A DNA stretch of 64,000 nt, taken from contig CAZUGO010000066.1 in NCBI GenBank assembly GCA_964619935.1, positions 53,616 to 117,615 on the forward strand, written 5' to 3'. The notes beneath the pieces are model-generated. The model worked only from the letters and a program-made list of their open reading frames with translations, searched no databases and was not told the origin of the DNA. The stretch is from CAZUGO01 sp964619935. Lineage in GTDB: Bacteria; Planctomycetota; Phycisphaerae; UBA1845; CAIVHJ01. The translations under genes and the position numbers were made by a program. Shown here piece after piece: positions 50,068 through 59,211 of the stretch (the stretch's first letter is position 1; the number at the start of each line of letters is the position of its first letter).

Positions 50068-51282
50068 ATGGCTCCTCCCATGACTCATTCTGTGGATGCG
50101 CGTCCCCGCCCGTGCGGCCGTCACCGCCGATCCGGCTGGGTTATCGCCGCCGCGCTGGGACTGTGCACGCCGGCGCTGAACGCCCAACCGGTCAGCAAGG
50201 TGATCGTCGCGCAGGCGGAACTCAAACCACTGCCGGCGACCATTCGACTGGTCGGAACGGTGCGACCCAATCGAGCCAGCCGGATTGCCTCCGAAGTCGC
50301 CGGTCTGGTGGCGGAGCTGCCGGTCCGTGAGGGCGATCTGCTGCGCCAGGGCGATCTGATTTGCCGGCTGAAGACAGAGACCCTCACCCTTGAACTGCAG
50401 GCGGCTGAGGCCCGGTTGGCCAGCCTGGTGGCCGCGGTGGATATTGCCAAGGCCGACCTGCAACGCTGGACGCTCGAGAAACAGCGGGTCACCCGCCTGA
50501 ATGAACAAGACCGGGCCAATGCCAAGGAACTCTACGACACCCAGGCGGACTTCCTGATGGCCTTGAATCGGGTGCAGGAAGCCGAGCGGCAGGTCTCCGA
50601 GCAGCAGGCCCTGGTCGAGTTGCGGCGCGTGGACCTGGATAAGACCACCATTCAGGCACCCTTTGACGGCTACGTGGTCGTTCTGCGGAGCGAGGCCGGC
50701 GAATGGTTGACGCTTGGCGGCGCCGTTGTCGACATGATCGACATCGGGCAGGTTCGCGTCCGGGTGGACGTTCCCGAAGCCGCCCTGCAGTACGTCGAGG
50801 TGGGTCAGAGCGTCCGGGTGGCCTTCGGCGCCTTGAGCGAAACCTTCACGGGAACCATCGGTCACATCATTCCGCAAGCCCACGAGATGGCCCGGACCTT
50901 CCCGGTGGACATTGAAATCCCCAATCCCGAGCATCGCCTGACCAGCGGCCTGTTCGCTTGGGCCACGGTGCGCAGCGGCCCGGCGGATGATGTGGTGTCC
51001 GTGCCCAAGGACGCCGTGGTGCACAAAGACGGTTTCGACCGCGTCTGGATGGTCCAGGACGCCGGGCCGCAGGGCACCATGGCGATTCCCCTGAGTGTGT
51101 CGCTGGGTGCCGAAGTCGGCGACTGGGTGGCCGTGACCTCGGGCAATGTGGCCGCCGGGATGATTTTGGTGGTACGGGGCAACGAACGGCTGATGCCGTT
51201 TCCGTCCAAAGTCGTCGTCGTTGACGACCAGGCGCTGTTCACGGATGCCGCCGGCCCCCCGCCGACACACGGGACGGAGTAA
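50068..51282 (+). CDS. RND efflux periplasmic adaptor (HlyD/AcrA-like)
   Basis: 404 residues. Signal peptide after a basic stretch (WVIAAALGLCTPALNAQ). Lipoyl half (EVAGLVAELPVREGDLLRQG), helical hairpin (about 110-190), second lipoyl half (KTTIQAPFDGYVVVLRSEAG), beta barrel (IGQVRVRVDVPEAALQYVEV) and membrane-proximal domain. It connects the permease encoded 9 nt downstream to a TolC-like channel; no outer-membrane factor gene follows. TACAAT (50052-50057) lies 10 nt before the ATG. Confidence 0.9.
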   Translation: MAPPMTHSVDARPRPCGRHRRSGWVIAAALGLCTPALNAQPVSKVIVAQAELKPLPATIRLVGTVRPNRASRIASEVAGLVAELPVREGDLLRQGDLICRLKTETLTLELQAAEARLASLVAAVDIAKADLQRWTLEKQRVTRLNEQDRANAKELYDTQADFLMALNRVQEAERQVSEQQALVELRRVDLDKTTIQAPFDGYVVVLRSEAGEWLTLGGAVVDMIDIGQVRVRVDVPEAALQYVEVGQSVRVAFGALSETFTGTIGHIIPQAHEMARTFPVDIEIPNPEHRLTSGLFAWATVRSGPADDVVSVPKDAVVHKDGFDRVWMVQDAGPQGTMAIPLSVSLGAEVGDWVAVTSGNVAAGMILVVRGNERLMPFPSKVVVVDDQALFTDAAGPPPTHGTE

Positions 51283-51291
51283 GCGTGACTC

Positions 51292-54200
51292 ATGGGCATC
51301 ATCCGATTCGCGATCATGAATCCCGTGAAAGTCACCGTCGGGGTCATCCTGCTGACCTTGTTCGGGCTGCTGAGTATTTTTCGCATTCCAGTGCAGTTGA
51401 TTCCCAACGTCGATGAGCCGCAAATCACGGTCAGCACCTTCTGGGAAGGCGCCAGCCCCCGCGAAATCGAACACGAAATCGTGGAGCGCCAGGAGGAGAA
51501 ACTCAAGGGCGTCAGCGACCTCAAGAAGATGACCTCGACCTCCACCGAGGGACAGGCCACCGTCACGCTGCAGTTCTATGTCGGCACGGACAAGGATGTG
51601 GCCTTGCGAAATGTCTCCGACAAGCTTCGCCAGGTCAGCGGCTATCCGGAAGAGGTCGACGAGCCGACCATCGAAGCCAGCGATGCGGCGCTGAACTCAC
51701 CGATCGCCTGGCTGATCTTCTTCGCGGCGCCCGGCGAGGATCCCGCCGTCCTCAGGGACTTCGCCGAAGACGAAATCAAGCCCATTCTGGAGCGGGCCAA
51801 GGGCGTGGCGTCGGTGGCGGTCTACGGCGGGCGCGAACGGGAGGTTCAGGTGCGCGTCGATGCCGCCCTGCTGGCCGCTCGCGGACTGACCTTCCGGGAT
51901 GTCGAGACCGCCCTCCGCGGCCAGAACGAGAACAGCTCCGCCGGGACCATCGCCAGCGGCAAACGCGACTACACCTTCCGGACCCTCGGGCAGTTCGAGA
52001 CCCTGGAGCAGGTTCAGGATACCGTGGTGGCCAATCGCCCCGGAGGTCCCGTGTACATTCGCGACCTGGCCAGCGTGATCTCGACCCACAAGAAGCCGGT
52101 GTCGTTTGTCCGGTCGGTCGGCAATCCGGTCCTGGCCATGCCGGTACGCCGCGAGACCGGCAGCAACGTCATCGAGGTCATGGCCAACCTTCGCACCCAG
52201 ATCGAGATGGTCAACACCGAGTTGCTGGCCCCCATGAACCGTGCCCTGCGCCTGACCCAGGTCTACGACGAAACGGTGTACATCAATAACGCCATCGACT
52301 TGGTGATCAACAACCTGTTCTTCGGCGGGCTGCTGGCCGTTGCCGTGCTGGTGCTGTTCCTGCGCAGCGCGTCGGCCACCGCCATCGTGGCGTTGTGCAT
52401 TCCCATCTCGGTCATCGGGTCGTTTCTGGTGGTCACCCTGTTGGGCCGCACCCTCAATGTCATCATGCTGGCGGGGATGGCCTTCGCCGTGGGGATGGTC
52501 GTCGACAATTCCATCGTGGTGCTCGAAAACATCTATCGCCACCTGCAAATGGGCAAGGACCGCGCTCGGGCCGCCCTGGAGGGTGCCGTCGAAGTGTGGG
52601 GCGCGGTGCTGGCCAGCACGCTGACTACCCTGGCCGTGTTCCTGCCGGTGATCTTCATCGAGGAAGAGGCCGGCCAGTTGTTCCGCGACATCGCCATCGC
52701 CATCAGTTCGGCGGTGGGACTTTCGCTGCTGGTGGCGATGACGGTAATCCCCGCGGTGGCCGCCAAAGCCCTGAAGTCCCGCAAGCTGCAACCGCACCAG
52801 CAAACCTACGGGCGCTTCGCCGGGTTCCTCGGCAGCGTGGTCCATTACCTGAACGGCAGCGTCTTGCTGCGCAGCGGCGTCGGTGTGGCGCTCATCGGAG
52901 GCTCGTTGATCGGCAGCTGGCTGCTCATGGCCCCCACGGACTATCTGCCGGGCGGTAACCGCAACCTGGTGTTCGGTTTCCTGGTGACCCCGCCGGGGCT
53001 CTCCCTGGAAGAATTCGGCCGCATGGGATCGGTCATCGAACAGTACATCAGCCCCTACTGGGACCCGCAATTCGCCGACTACCCCCGGCTCACCGGCGAG
53101 GCCCTTCGCAAGAAGCAGGCCCTGGATGACGCCTGGAAGCGGGAGGTGGTACCTGACTTCGAGGCCACCCTGACCGCCGCGGAGCGATCGCTCCAGGAGG
53201 TACGGCAGAAGTACAAGGGACGCAGCAGCAACGCCTATCGCCAGGATGCCCGCGCGCTGACCGAATTGAGCCAGGCCGAGCAGGCCCTGCAACGGGTCCA
53301 GGCCACCGCCGATCGCAACCCGACCGCAGCGGCGCTCCGGGCCTTCACCGACGAGGCCCCCGCGGCGTCCTCCCCCAACACCGACCTCAAGGCGGCCCGG
53401 CGAACCCTGGCCGCGGTGCGTCAGCGCTACGGCGGGCGCCATGCTGCAGATTTTGCGGAGCGTGCCGCCGCCTTCCACGAGTTGGACGCCGCCGAAAAGG
53501 CCGCCGAAAAGGCCCGCGAGGACCTCAGCAGCTACCGGATCCCGCCGCCCCCCATCCGGAATTTCTTTTTCGTGTCGTTCAACGGCGGGTGCTTCATGGG
53601 TGGGACCAGCCGTGACCAGGACGTGGTGCGGCCGATCACCAACCTGCTGACTCACGCCGGCAGCCGGGTGCCCGGCACCTTTCCCATTTTCTTCCAGTCC
53701 TCGCTGTTTGGCGAGGTCGGCGGCAGCGGCAACACCATCGAGCTGGAAATCCGCGGCAACGATCTGGACCAGGTCACCCAATCGGCAGAACAACTGCAAT
53801 TCGAAATCATGAACCGCTTCAGCTATCCGCGGTCCGATCCATCGAACTACAACCTCGGGCGGCCGGAGGTCCAGGTCGTGCCGGATCGCGTCCGCGCCGC
53901 CGAGGTCGGCCTGAACGTTCGCGACGTCGGCCAGATCCTGGAAGCCTGTGTCGATGGTGCCTTTGTTCCTGGCGGATTCCGGGACCACGGAGACGAAATC
54001 GACCTGACGCTCCACGTCCAGGGCACCCAGCAGGCGACACCGGAAGAACTCGCCCAGATTCCCATCCACACGCCCATCGGCCGCATCGTCCCGTTGGGAT
54101 CGGTGGTCGACATCATCAAGACCACGGCACCGCAGCAGATCAACCACATCGAGGAGATGCCCTCGGTCACGTTGACCGTCAGGCCCGCCGAGGAAATGGC

Positions 54201-54960
54201 CCTGGAAACCGCCATGAACATTCTCGAACAGGATATCATCGAGCCCATGCGCAGCAGCGGGCGCATTCCCGATACCGTGTTCACCGTGGCCGCGGGCAAC
54301 GCCGACAAACTGGTGCAAACCCGGCGGGCTTTGTTCGGAGCCTGGAGCGGTTTTGGTTGGGACAGCGCCGTCAACCTGGCCACCAGCCGGGGCGGCCTGG
54401 CCATCCTGATTACCTACCTGCTGATGGCGGCCCTCTTCGAGTCCTTCCTGCATCCGTTTGTGATCATGTTCACCATCCTCCCCGCCACGGTCGGTGGCTT
54501 CGCCGGGCTGAGCCTGGTGCATCATTACACGCTGAGCAACCCCTTGCTGGCGACTCAGAAGCTGGACGTGCTGACCATGTTGGGCTTTGTGATTCTGATC
54601 GGCATTGTGGTCAACAATGCCATCCTGATCGTGCACCAGGCCCTGAACAACATGCGCGACGGCGGGCTGGAGCCGCGCGATGCCATCACCCTGTCCGTCC
54701 GCACCCGCATCCGCCCGATCTTCATGACCGCCATGACCAGCGTCGTGGGCATGGCCCCGCTGGTGCTGATGGGCGGCGCCGGCAGCGAGTTATACAAAGG
54801 CCTGGGATCGGTGGTGGTTGGTGGTTTGCTGGTCTGCACCGTGTTCACCCTCGTCCTGGTGCCGACGCTGTTCTCCTTGTTCGTCGACGCCGCCGCTTGG
54901 ATCCAGCGGCGCCCCGCGGCCCAGGCGGTCCTGGCTCCGGCCGGCCGTTCCTCGCCTTGA
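51292..54960 (+). CDS. RND efflux permease, AcrB/HAE1-like, with coiled-coil insertion
   Basis: 1222 residues, about 150-200 longer than usual for HAE/AcrB-type pumps. The N-terminus is typical (MNPVKVTVGVILLTLFGLLS, VQLIPNVDEPQITVSTFWEG). TM4 has FAVGMVVDNSIVVLENIYRH (proton-relay Asp). Near residues 600-750 the second porter loop contains a long charged helical segment (DAWKREVVPDFEATLTAAER, QEVRQKYKGRSSNAYRQDAR, EKAAEKAREDLSSYRIP) with strong coiled-coil character; the normal porter resumes at IRNFFFVSFNGGCFMGGTSR. The second TM bundle ends with GIVVNNAILIVHQALNNMR. Start 9 nt after the adaptor stop. Substrate unknown (organic compounds rather than metals, by motif). Confidence 0.92.
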   Translation: MGIIRFAIMNPVKVTVGVILLTLFGLLSIFRIPVQLIPNVDEPQITVSTFWEGASPREIEHEIVERQEEKLKGVSDLKKMTSTSTEGQATVTLQFYVGTDKDVALRNVSDKLRQVSGYPEEVDEPTIEASDAALNSPIAWLIFFAAPGEDPAVLRDFAEDEIKPILERAKGVASVAVYGGREREVQVRVDAALLAARGLTFRDVETALRGQNENSSAGTIASGKRDYTFRTLGQFETLEQVQDTVVANRPGGPVYIRDLASVISTHKKPVSFVRSVGNPVLAMPVRRETGSNVIEVMANLRTQIEMVNTELLAPMNRALRLTQVYDETVYINNAIDLVINNLFFGGLLAVAVLVLFLRSASATAIVALCIPISVIGSFLVVTLLGRTLNVIMLAGMAFAVGMVVDNSIVVLENIYRHLQMGKDRARAALEGAVEVWGAVLASTLTTLAVFLPVIFIEEEAGQLFRDIAIAISSAVGLSLLVAMTVIPAVAAKALKSRKLQPHQQTYGRFAGFLGSVVHYLNGSVLLRSGVGVALIGGSLIGSWLLMAPTDYLPGGNRNLVFGFLVTPPGLSLEEFGRMGSVIEQYISPYWDPQFADYPRLTGEALRKKQALDDAWKREVVPDFEATLTAAERSLQEVRQKYKGRSSNAYRQDARALTELSQAEQALQRVQATADRNPTAAALRAFTDEAPAASSPNTDLKAARRTLAAVRQRYGGRHAADFAERAAAFHELDAAEKAAEKAREDLSSYRIPPPPIRNFFFVSFNGGCFMGGTSRDQDVVRPITNLLTHAGSRVPGTFPIFFQSSLFGEVGGSGNTIELEIRGNDLDQVTQSAEQLQFEIMNRFSYPRSDPSNYNLGRPEVQVVPDRVRAAEVGLNVRDVGQILEACVDGAFVPGGFRDHGDEIDLTLHVQGTQQATPEELAQIPIHTPIGRIVPLGSVVDIIKTTAPQQINHIEEMPSVTLTVRPAEEMALETAMNILEQDIIEPMRSSGRIPDTVFTVAAGNADKLVQTRRALFGAWSGFGWDSAVNLATSRGGLAILITYLLMAALFESFLHPFVIMFTILPATVGGFAGLSLVHHYTLSNPLLATQKLDVLTMLGFVILIGIVVNNAILIVHQALNNMRDGGLEPRDAITLSVRTRIRPIFMTAMTSVVGMAPLVLMGGAGSELYKGLGSVVVGGLLVCTVFTLVLVPTLFSLFVDAAAWIQRRPAAQAVLAPAGRSSP

Positions 54961-55023
54961 CGGCCCCATCACCACTTGGCCCCGGCGCTGACGGTTTCCC
55001 GGCGGGCATCGCAAGTCCGGCGG

Positions 55024-56043
55024 TTACAGCAGCCGGCCGACCGCCGCGGCGACCGCCCGAAGTTGGGTCATCAGGGCTTGGAACTGGGGAATGTCGAGGG
55101 ACTGCGGCCCGTCGGTCAGGGCCCGGGCGGGATCGGGGTGCACTTCAATCAGCAAGCCGTCAGCCCCGCAGGCCACGGCCGCGCAGCTCATGGGCGGCAC
55201 CAAGTCGGACAGTCCGGTGCCCTGCGATGGATCCACGAGGATGGGCAGGGCGCTGCGCTGCTTGATGGCCGGCACGGTGGCCAGCGACAGGGTATTGCGG
55301 ACGTGGCGCTCGAAGGTCCGAATCCCGCGCTCGCACAGCAGCACATTGGGATTGCCTGCGTTGATGATGTACTCCGCAGCGTGCAGAAACTCATCCAGCG
55401 TGGCGCTCCAGCCGCGCTTCAGCAGCACCGGCTTGCGCTGGGCCCCGACGGCGGCCAGCAGGCTGAAGTTGTGCATGTTGCGGGTCCCCACCTGCAGCAC
55501 GTCGGCGTAGGTGCCGACCAGTTCGACCTGGTCGCTGCTCATGACCTCGGTGACCACCGCCAGCCCGGTGGCCTCACGCGCCTTGGCCAGCATTTCCAAC
55601 GCCCGCTCGCCAAGTCCCTGGAAGCTGTAGGGGTTGGTTCGCGGTTTGAACGCCCCACCGCGCAACCCCAGGGCACCGGCATCCCGAACGGCGCGGGCCG
55701 CCTCGAGCAATTGGGCTTCATCCTCCACGCTACAGGGTCCGGCGATGACCCCCACACGAATCTCGCCGATGACCGGCCCGCCGGACCTCAGGGCCACGGC
55801 TCGCCGGGGCACAGCCCAGACCGCCGCCGCCGGTGAATCGGACCCCACGGTCGGCACGACGTGCTCCACCGCCGGGTACCGTTCCAGCGCGGCGACATCC
55901 AGTCGGGTGCAGTCGCCGCCGGCCACCACCAGGATCCGTCCGGCGCTGGCGATCAGACGCTCCTGCAGCCCGGCGGCCCGCAGGTCGCCGACCACCTGCT
56001 GCACCTCGGTGTCGCTGCTGCTGGGCTTGAGCACGACGATCAT
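55024..56043 (-). CDS. aroF: 3-deoxy-7-phosphoheptulonate (DAHP) synthase, class I-beta with N-terminal ferredoxin-like domain
   Basis: 339 residues. Catalyses the first shikimate step, joining PEP and erythrose-4-phosphate. The N-terminal ~70 residues (MIVVLKPSSSDTEVQQVVGD) form the ferredoxin-like domain found in Thermotoga-type enzymes, which mediates Phe/Tyr inhibition there. Barrel motifs: IAGPCSVEDEAQLLEAARAV, GGAFKPRTNPYSFQGLG, VLQVGTRNMHNFSLL, VLLKRGWSATLDEFL, ILVDPSQGTGL, LLIEVHPDPARALTDGPQSL. Metal ligands Cys, His, Glu and Asp are all there. Confidence 0.94.
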   Translation of the reverse strand: MIVVLKPSSSDTEVQQVVGDLRAAGLQERLIASAGRILVVAGGDCTRLDVAALERYPAVEHVVPTVGSDSPAAAVWAVPRRAVALRSGGPVIGEIRVGVIAGPCSVEDEAQLLEAARAVRDAGALGLRGGAFKPRTNPYSFQGLGERALEMLAKAREATGLAVVTEVMSSDQVELVGTYADVLQVGTRNMHNFSLLAAVGAQRKPVLLKRGWSATLDEFLHAAEYIINAGNPNVLLCERGIRTFERHVRNTLSLATVPAIKQRSALPILVDPSQGTGLSDLVPPMSCAAVACGADGLLIEVHPDPARALTDGPQSLDIPQFQALMTQLRAVAAAVGRLL

Positions 56044-56133
56044 GGCTGGTACGTGAAGCGCTGCGGATCGGGCGCGGCATTCCGTTTGAAGTACCCTCGC
56101 GTCATCGAGCGCTCCTTTCAGGGTTGACTGAGA

Positions 56134-57450
56134 TCAGCAAGGTGCCATTCGATCCCGGCCGCCCAGGTAGGGCCGCAGCGCCCGGGGAATCGTCACGCTG
56201 CCGTCGGCCTGCTGGTTGACCTCCAGCAACGGAATCAGCACGCGCGGCAAGGCAATCATGGTGTTGTTCAGGGTGTGGCAATAGTGTTTCTTCTTGTCTC
56301 CGGTCCGATACCGAATGCCCAGCCGGCGGGCCTGGAACTCGTAAAAACGCGAAGCGCTGTGTGTTTCGCTGTAGGCCCCGCGCGACGGCATCCAGGCCTC
56401 GATGTCGAACTTCTGGGCCTGCCCCATGCCCAAGTCACCGCTGCAGACGTCAATCACCCGGTAGGGCAGTTCCAGCCGCTGCATCAGGTCTTCGGCATTC
56501 TTCAGGATTTCGGCATGAAACACCCGGGAACCCGCGACGTCATTCCGGCAGATCACCACCTGCTCGACCTTGTCGAAGACGTGCACCCGATACAGGCCAT
56601 GGGTGTCCTTTCCGGCGGCGCCGGCCTCCCGGCGAAAGCAGGTGCTGACGGCGTAGTAGCGCTTGGGCAACTCGGCTTCGTCGAGGATCTCATCACCATG
56701 CAGGGAGGTCAACGGCACCTCGGCAGTGCCCACCAGGCTCTTGCCGTCACGTTCACACAAGTACGCCTGATCGCGCCCGGCGGGAAAATAACCGGTGCCG
56801 ACCATGGCCTCCTCGTTGACCAGCACCGGCACCTGCAGGGGCGTGTAGCCGCGCTCATCAAGCATGTCCATCGCCAGGCGCAGAATCGCCTGGTACAGCC
56901 GGGCCCCATCGGCCCGCAGGACGTAGTTGCGGGCGCCGGCCAGCTTCACGCCGCGCTCCAGGTCGATGATGCCCAAGCCGCGGCCCAGGGCCACGTGGTC
57001 CTGCAACTCGAAGTCGAACTCACGAATCTCACCCCAGCGCCGCAGCTCGAGGCCTTCGGTTTCGTCCTTCCCGTAGGGCACACCCGGGTCCGGCGGTTGC
57101 GGCACGGTCAGCATCCGTTCCTGAAAGTCGGCCAGCACGGTGGCTTCCTCGTCAGCCAGGGCCTTGATCTCGCGCTTGATCGTTCCCAGGTTGCCTTGGA
57201 GGGCCTCAGCCTGCCGGCGGGCTTCCTCGGGGTCCATGCCCTGCTGGTGGATCCATTTGGAATTGCGGTAGAGCCCCACCTGGGCCCCCAGCTCATTGGT
57301 CTGCTGCCGCAGTTGATCCAGACGGAGTTGCAGTTCCCGCCGCCGAGCGTCCACCGCCAGCAGGCGGTCGATATCACAAGCGATGTGTTTGTCCGCAGCA
57401 CCCTTCTTGATGCGTTGCGGGTTGTCGCGAATCACGTTGATGTCCAGCAT
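56134..57450 (-). CDS. serS: Seryl-tRNA synthetase
   Basis: 438 residues. N-terminal coiled-coil arm (about 30-100; LQLRLDQLRQQTNELGAQVG) that binds the tRNA-Ser variable arm. Class II motif 2 (CFRREAGAAGKDTHGLYRVH), the catalytic segment DLGMGQAQKFDIEAWMPSRG, YSETHSASRFYEFQARRLGI, and motif 3 near the end (LPRVLIPLLEVNQQADGSV). Complete enzyme. A good promoter lies 60-95 nt upstream. Confidence 0.96.
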   Translation of the reverse strand: MLDINVIRDNPQRIKKGAADKHIACDIDRLLAVDARRRELQLRLDQLRQQTNELGAQVGLYRNSKWIHQQGMDPEEARRQAEALQGNLGTIKREIKALADEEATVLADFQERMLTVPQPPDPGVPYGKDETEGLELRRWGEIREFDFELQDHVALGRGLGIIDLERGVKLAGARNYVLRADGARLYQAILRLAMDMLDERGYTPLQVPVLVNEEAMVGTGYFPAGRDQAYLCERDGKSLVGTAEVPLTSLHGDEILDEAELPKRYYAVSTCFRREAGAAGKDTHGLYRVHVFDKVEQVVICRNDVAGSRVFHAEILKNAEDLMQRLELPYRVIDVCSGDLGMGQAQKFDIEAWMPSRGAYSETHSASRFYEFQARRLGIRYRTGDKKKHYCHTLNNTMIALPRVLIPLLEVNQQADGSVTIPRALRPYLGGRDRMAPC

Positions 57451-57516
57451 GGTCGCTCCTCAACCGGCCCGTGGCCCACCGCACGGTCCGGTGCACCGCG
57501 GGTCGCGCCAGGCTGT

Positions 57517-57545
57517 AATCTATTGGTGGTGCATGCCTTATGCAA
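57517..57545 (-). promoter_or_regulatory. Promoter of serS
   Basis: On the minus strand: TTGCAT (57540-57545), a 17-bp spacer, TAGATT (57517-57522). Predicted start near 57510, giving a leader of about 60 nt. Confidence 0.55.
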
Positions 57546-57634
57546 CCGTCCGGCACCGCCGGAGGTCGCACCCAACCGCGCCGGCAATGACGGCAAGCGC
57601 CGCCCGCCCGCCCGGTGGCCGCTGCAAGTGGCGC

Positions 57635-57664
57635 TTGATGAAAGGCTTAGCATTGAACTAGAAT
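57635..57664 (+). promoter_or_regulatory. Candidate promoter of the PilT-like operon
   Basis: TTGATG (57635-57640), 18-bp spacer, TAGAAT (57659-57664). Predicted start near 57671, about 210 nt before the start codon. Confidence 0.4.
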
Positions 57665-57882
57665 GACCCGGGTTACTCCGACCTGGAGGGCAAACGCCTG
57701 CGCGCAGGCCGTGCCTCACCCACTACCGCGAACCAGCAGCACCAGGATCCCGCGCCAGGCCAGCCGTTTGCGTTGGCTGCCGGTTGGCGGCCACAAGCCG
57801 CCGCAGCCGCAGGTCGATCCGGATCGGGGAACACGCACCAGGCCGAACCGCAACGCAACCGCATTGCAGGAGCATGCGCTTT

Positions 57883-59073
57883 ATGAATGTCAGCCCCGTC
57901 CCACCGCCGGATGCCGAAGAAGGCCCCGTCGCCGAGATTCCGGATGACGCCGAAGACAGCCCAGGCAGAACGCGCAAACACCGCCACAAGATCGACAAGT
58001 ACTTTCGGGCGTCGGTCAAGATGCAGGCCTCCGACATCCACATGAAAGCCGACAACCCACCGCGCTTTCGGGTGGGCGGCAAGCTGCGGATGGCCAAGAG
58101 CGACCCGCTGTCCAACGAAGAAATCGAATCGCTGATCTTCGAGATCATGACCGATCGCCAGCGGGCCCGCTACCAGGAAAAGGGCTCTGAAGACTTTGCC
58201 TACGCCCTGAACGTCGAAGATCGCTTCCGCATCAACGTGTTCCGACAGCGCGGGCTGACCTCCATGGCGGCCCGCCGGATCAGCAAGGACATTTTGGGTT
58301 ACAAGGAGCTGCACCTCCCGGAATCGATCGGGGCGCTGGCCGGTCTGCACCAGGGCCTGATCCTGATCGCCGGGATCACCGGCAGTGGCAAGAGCACCAC
58401 CATTGCGGCGATGATCGAACAAGTCAACGCCACCCGCTCCTGCCACATCGTCACCATCGAAGATCCCATCGAGTATCTGTACCAGGACAAGAAGGCCTTC
58501 ATCAACCAGCGTGAAATCGGCATCGACGTCCATTCCTTCCACGATGCCCTGAAGTACCTGATGCGCGAAGATCCCGACGTGGTGCTGATCGGCGAAATGC
58601 GGGATGCCGAGACTTTTTCGGCGGCGATCCAGGCCGCGGAGTCCGGCCACCTGTGCTTCGGCACCATCCACGCCTCGGGCACCGCCGGGACGGTGACCCG
58701 CATCCTGGAGTTGTTTCCGGAGGAGGCCCGCGACCTGGTGCGCAGTTCGCTGGCCATGAACCTGCAGGGCATCATCTGCCAGAAACTGCTGCCCTCCATC
58801 AAGAAAGGCACCTCCCGAGTGCCCACCGTCGAGATCATGATCGCCACCCCGGCCATCCGAAAGCTCATCATGGAGGCCCGTGAGCACGACATTCGGACGG
58901 TCATCCGCAACTCCTACCACGAGGGCATGATTGACTTCTCCGAGCACCTGCGGCAATTGGTCGAGCGCGAATTCGTCACCCCGGCCGTGGCCTACGAAGC
59001 GGCCCCCAACCCCGATGAACTGCGCATGAAACTCAAGGGCATTGAGGTTTCCGGAGGCGGGCTGGTCGGGTAG
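57883..59073 (+). CDS. PilT-like type IV pilus twitching ATPase
   Basis: 396 residues from ATG 57883, preceded by GGAG 10 nt upstream; ATG 57874 is in frame but too close to that site. The N-terminal PAS-like half has ASVKMQASDIHMKADNPPRF. Walker A GITGSGKSTTIAAM (~165), the Asp box around TIEDPIEYLYQDKK, Walker B with DVVLIGEMRDAET (~231), the His box FGTIHASGTAGTV, and the C-terminal PilT motif TPAIRKLIMEAREHDI. All ATPase motifs are intact, so it is an active retraction-type motor. First gene of a three-gene unit. Confidence 0.92.
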   Translation: MNVSPVPPPDAEEGPVAEIPDDAEDSPGRTRKHRHKIDKYFRASVKMQASDIHMKADNPPRFRVGGKLRMAKSDPLSNEEIESLIFEIMTDRQRARYQEKGSEDFAYALNVEDRFRINVFRQRGLTSMAARRISKDILGYKELHLPESIGALAGLHQGLILIAGITGSGKSTTIAAMIEQVNATRSCHIVTIEDPIEYLYQDKKAFINQREIGIDVHSFHDALKYLMREDPDVVLIGEMRDAETFSAAIQAAESGHLCFGTIHASGTAGTVTRILELFPEEARDLVRSSLAMNLQGIICQKLLPSIKKGTSRVPTVEIMIATPAIRKLIMEAREHDIRTVIRNSYHEGMIDFSEHLRQLVEREFVTPAVAYEAAPNPDELRMKLKGIEVSGGGLVG

Positions 59074-59211
59074 CCTGTGGCAAGCCATCCGGTCCGATGG
59101 CGGCGGCCGGCGGCGGAGCCGGCCGCGGCGGCGAGATCCGAAACGCACGAACATCCAACCGCGGGGCCGCGGTGACGCCGCCCGGCCAGGGGATGATTTC
59201 CGGGCAGCACC

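Larger units (their letters stand above)
57451..57882. other. Divergent promoter region between serS and the pilT-like gene
   Basis: About 430 bases. Contains the serS promoter candidate on the minus strand and a plus-strand promoter candidate; no gene seen between them. Confidence 0.5.

Noticed and set aside
51697..54636. 979-residue open frame on the minus strand
   Set aside because: Antisense shadow of the second RND permease; composition dominated by H, D, Q and G.
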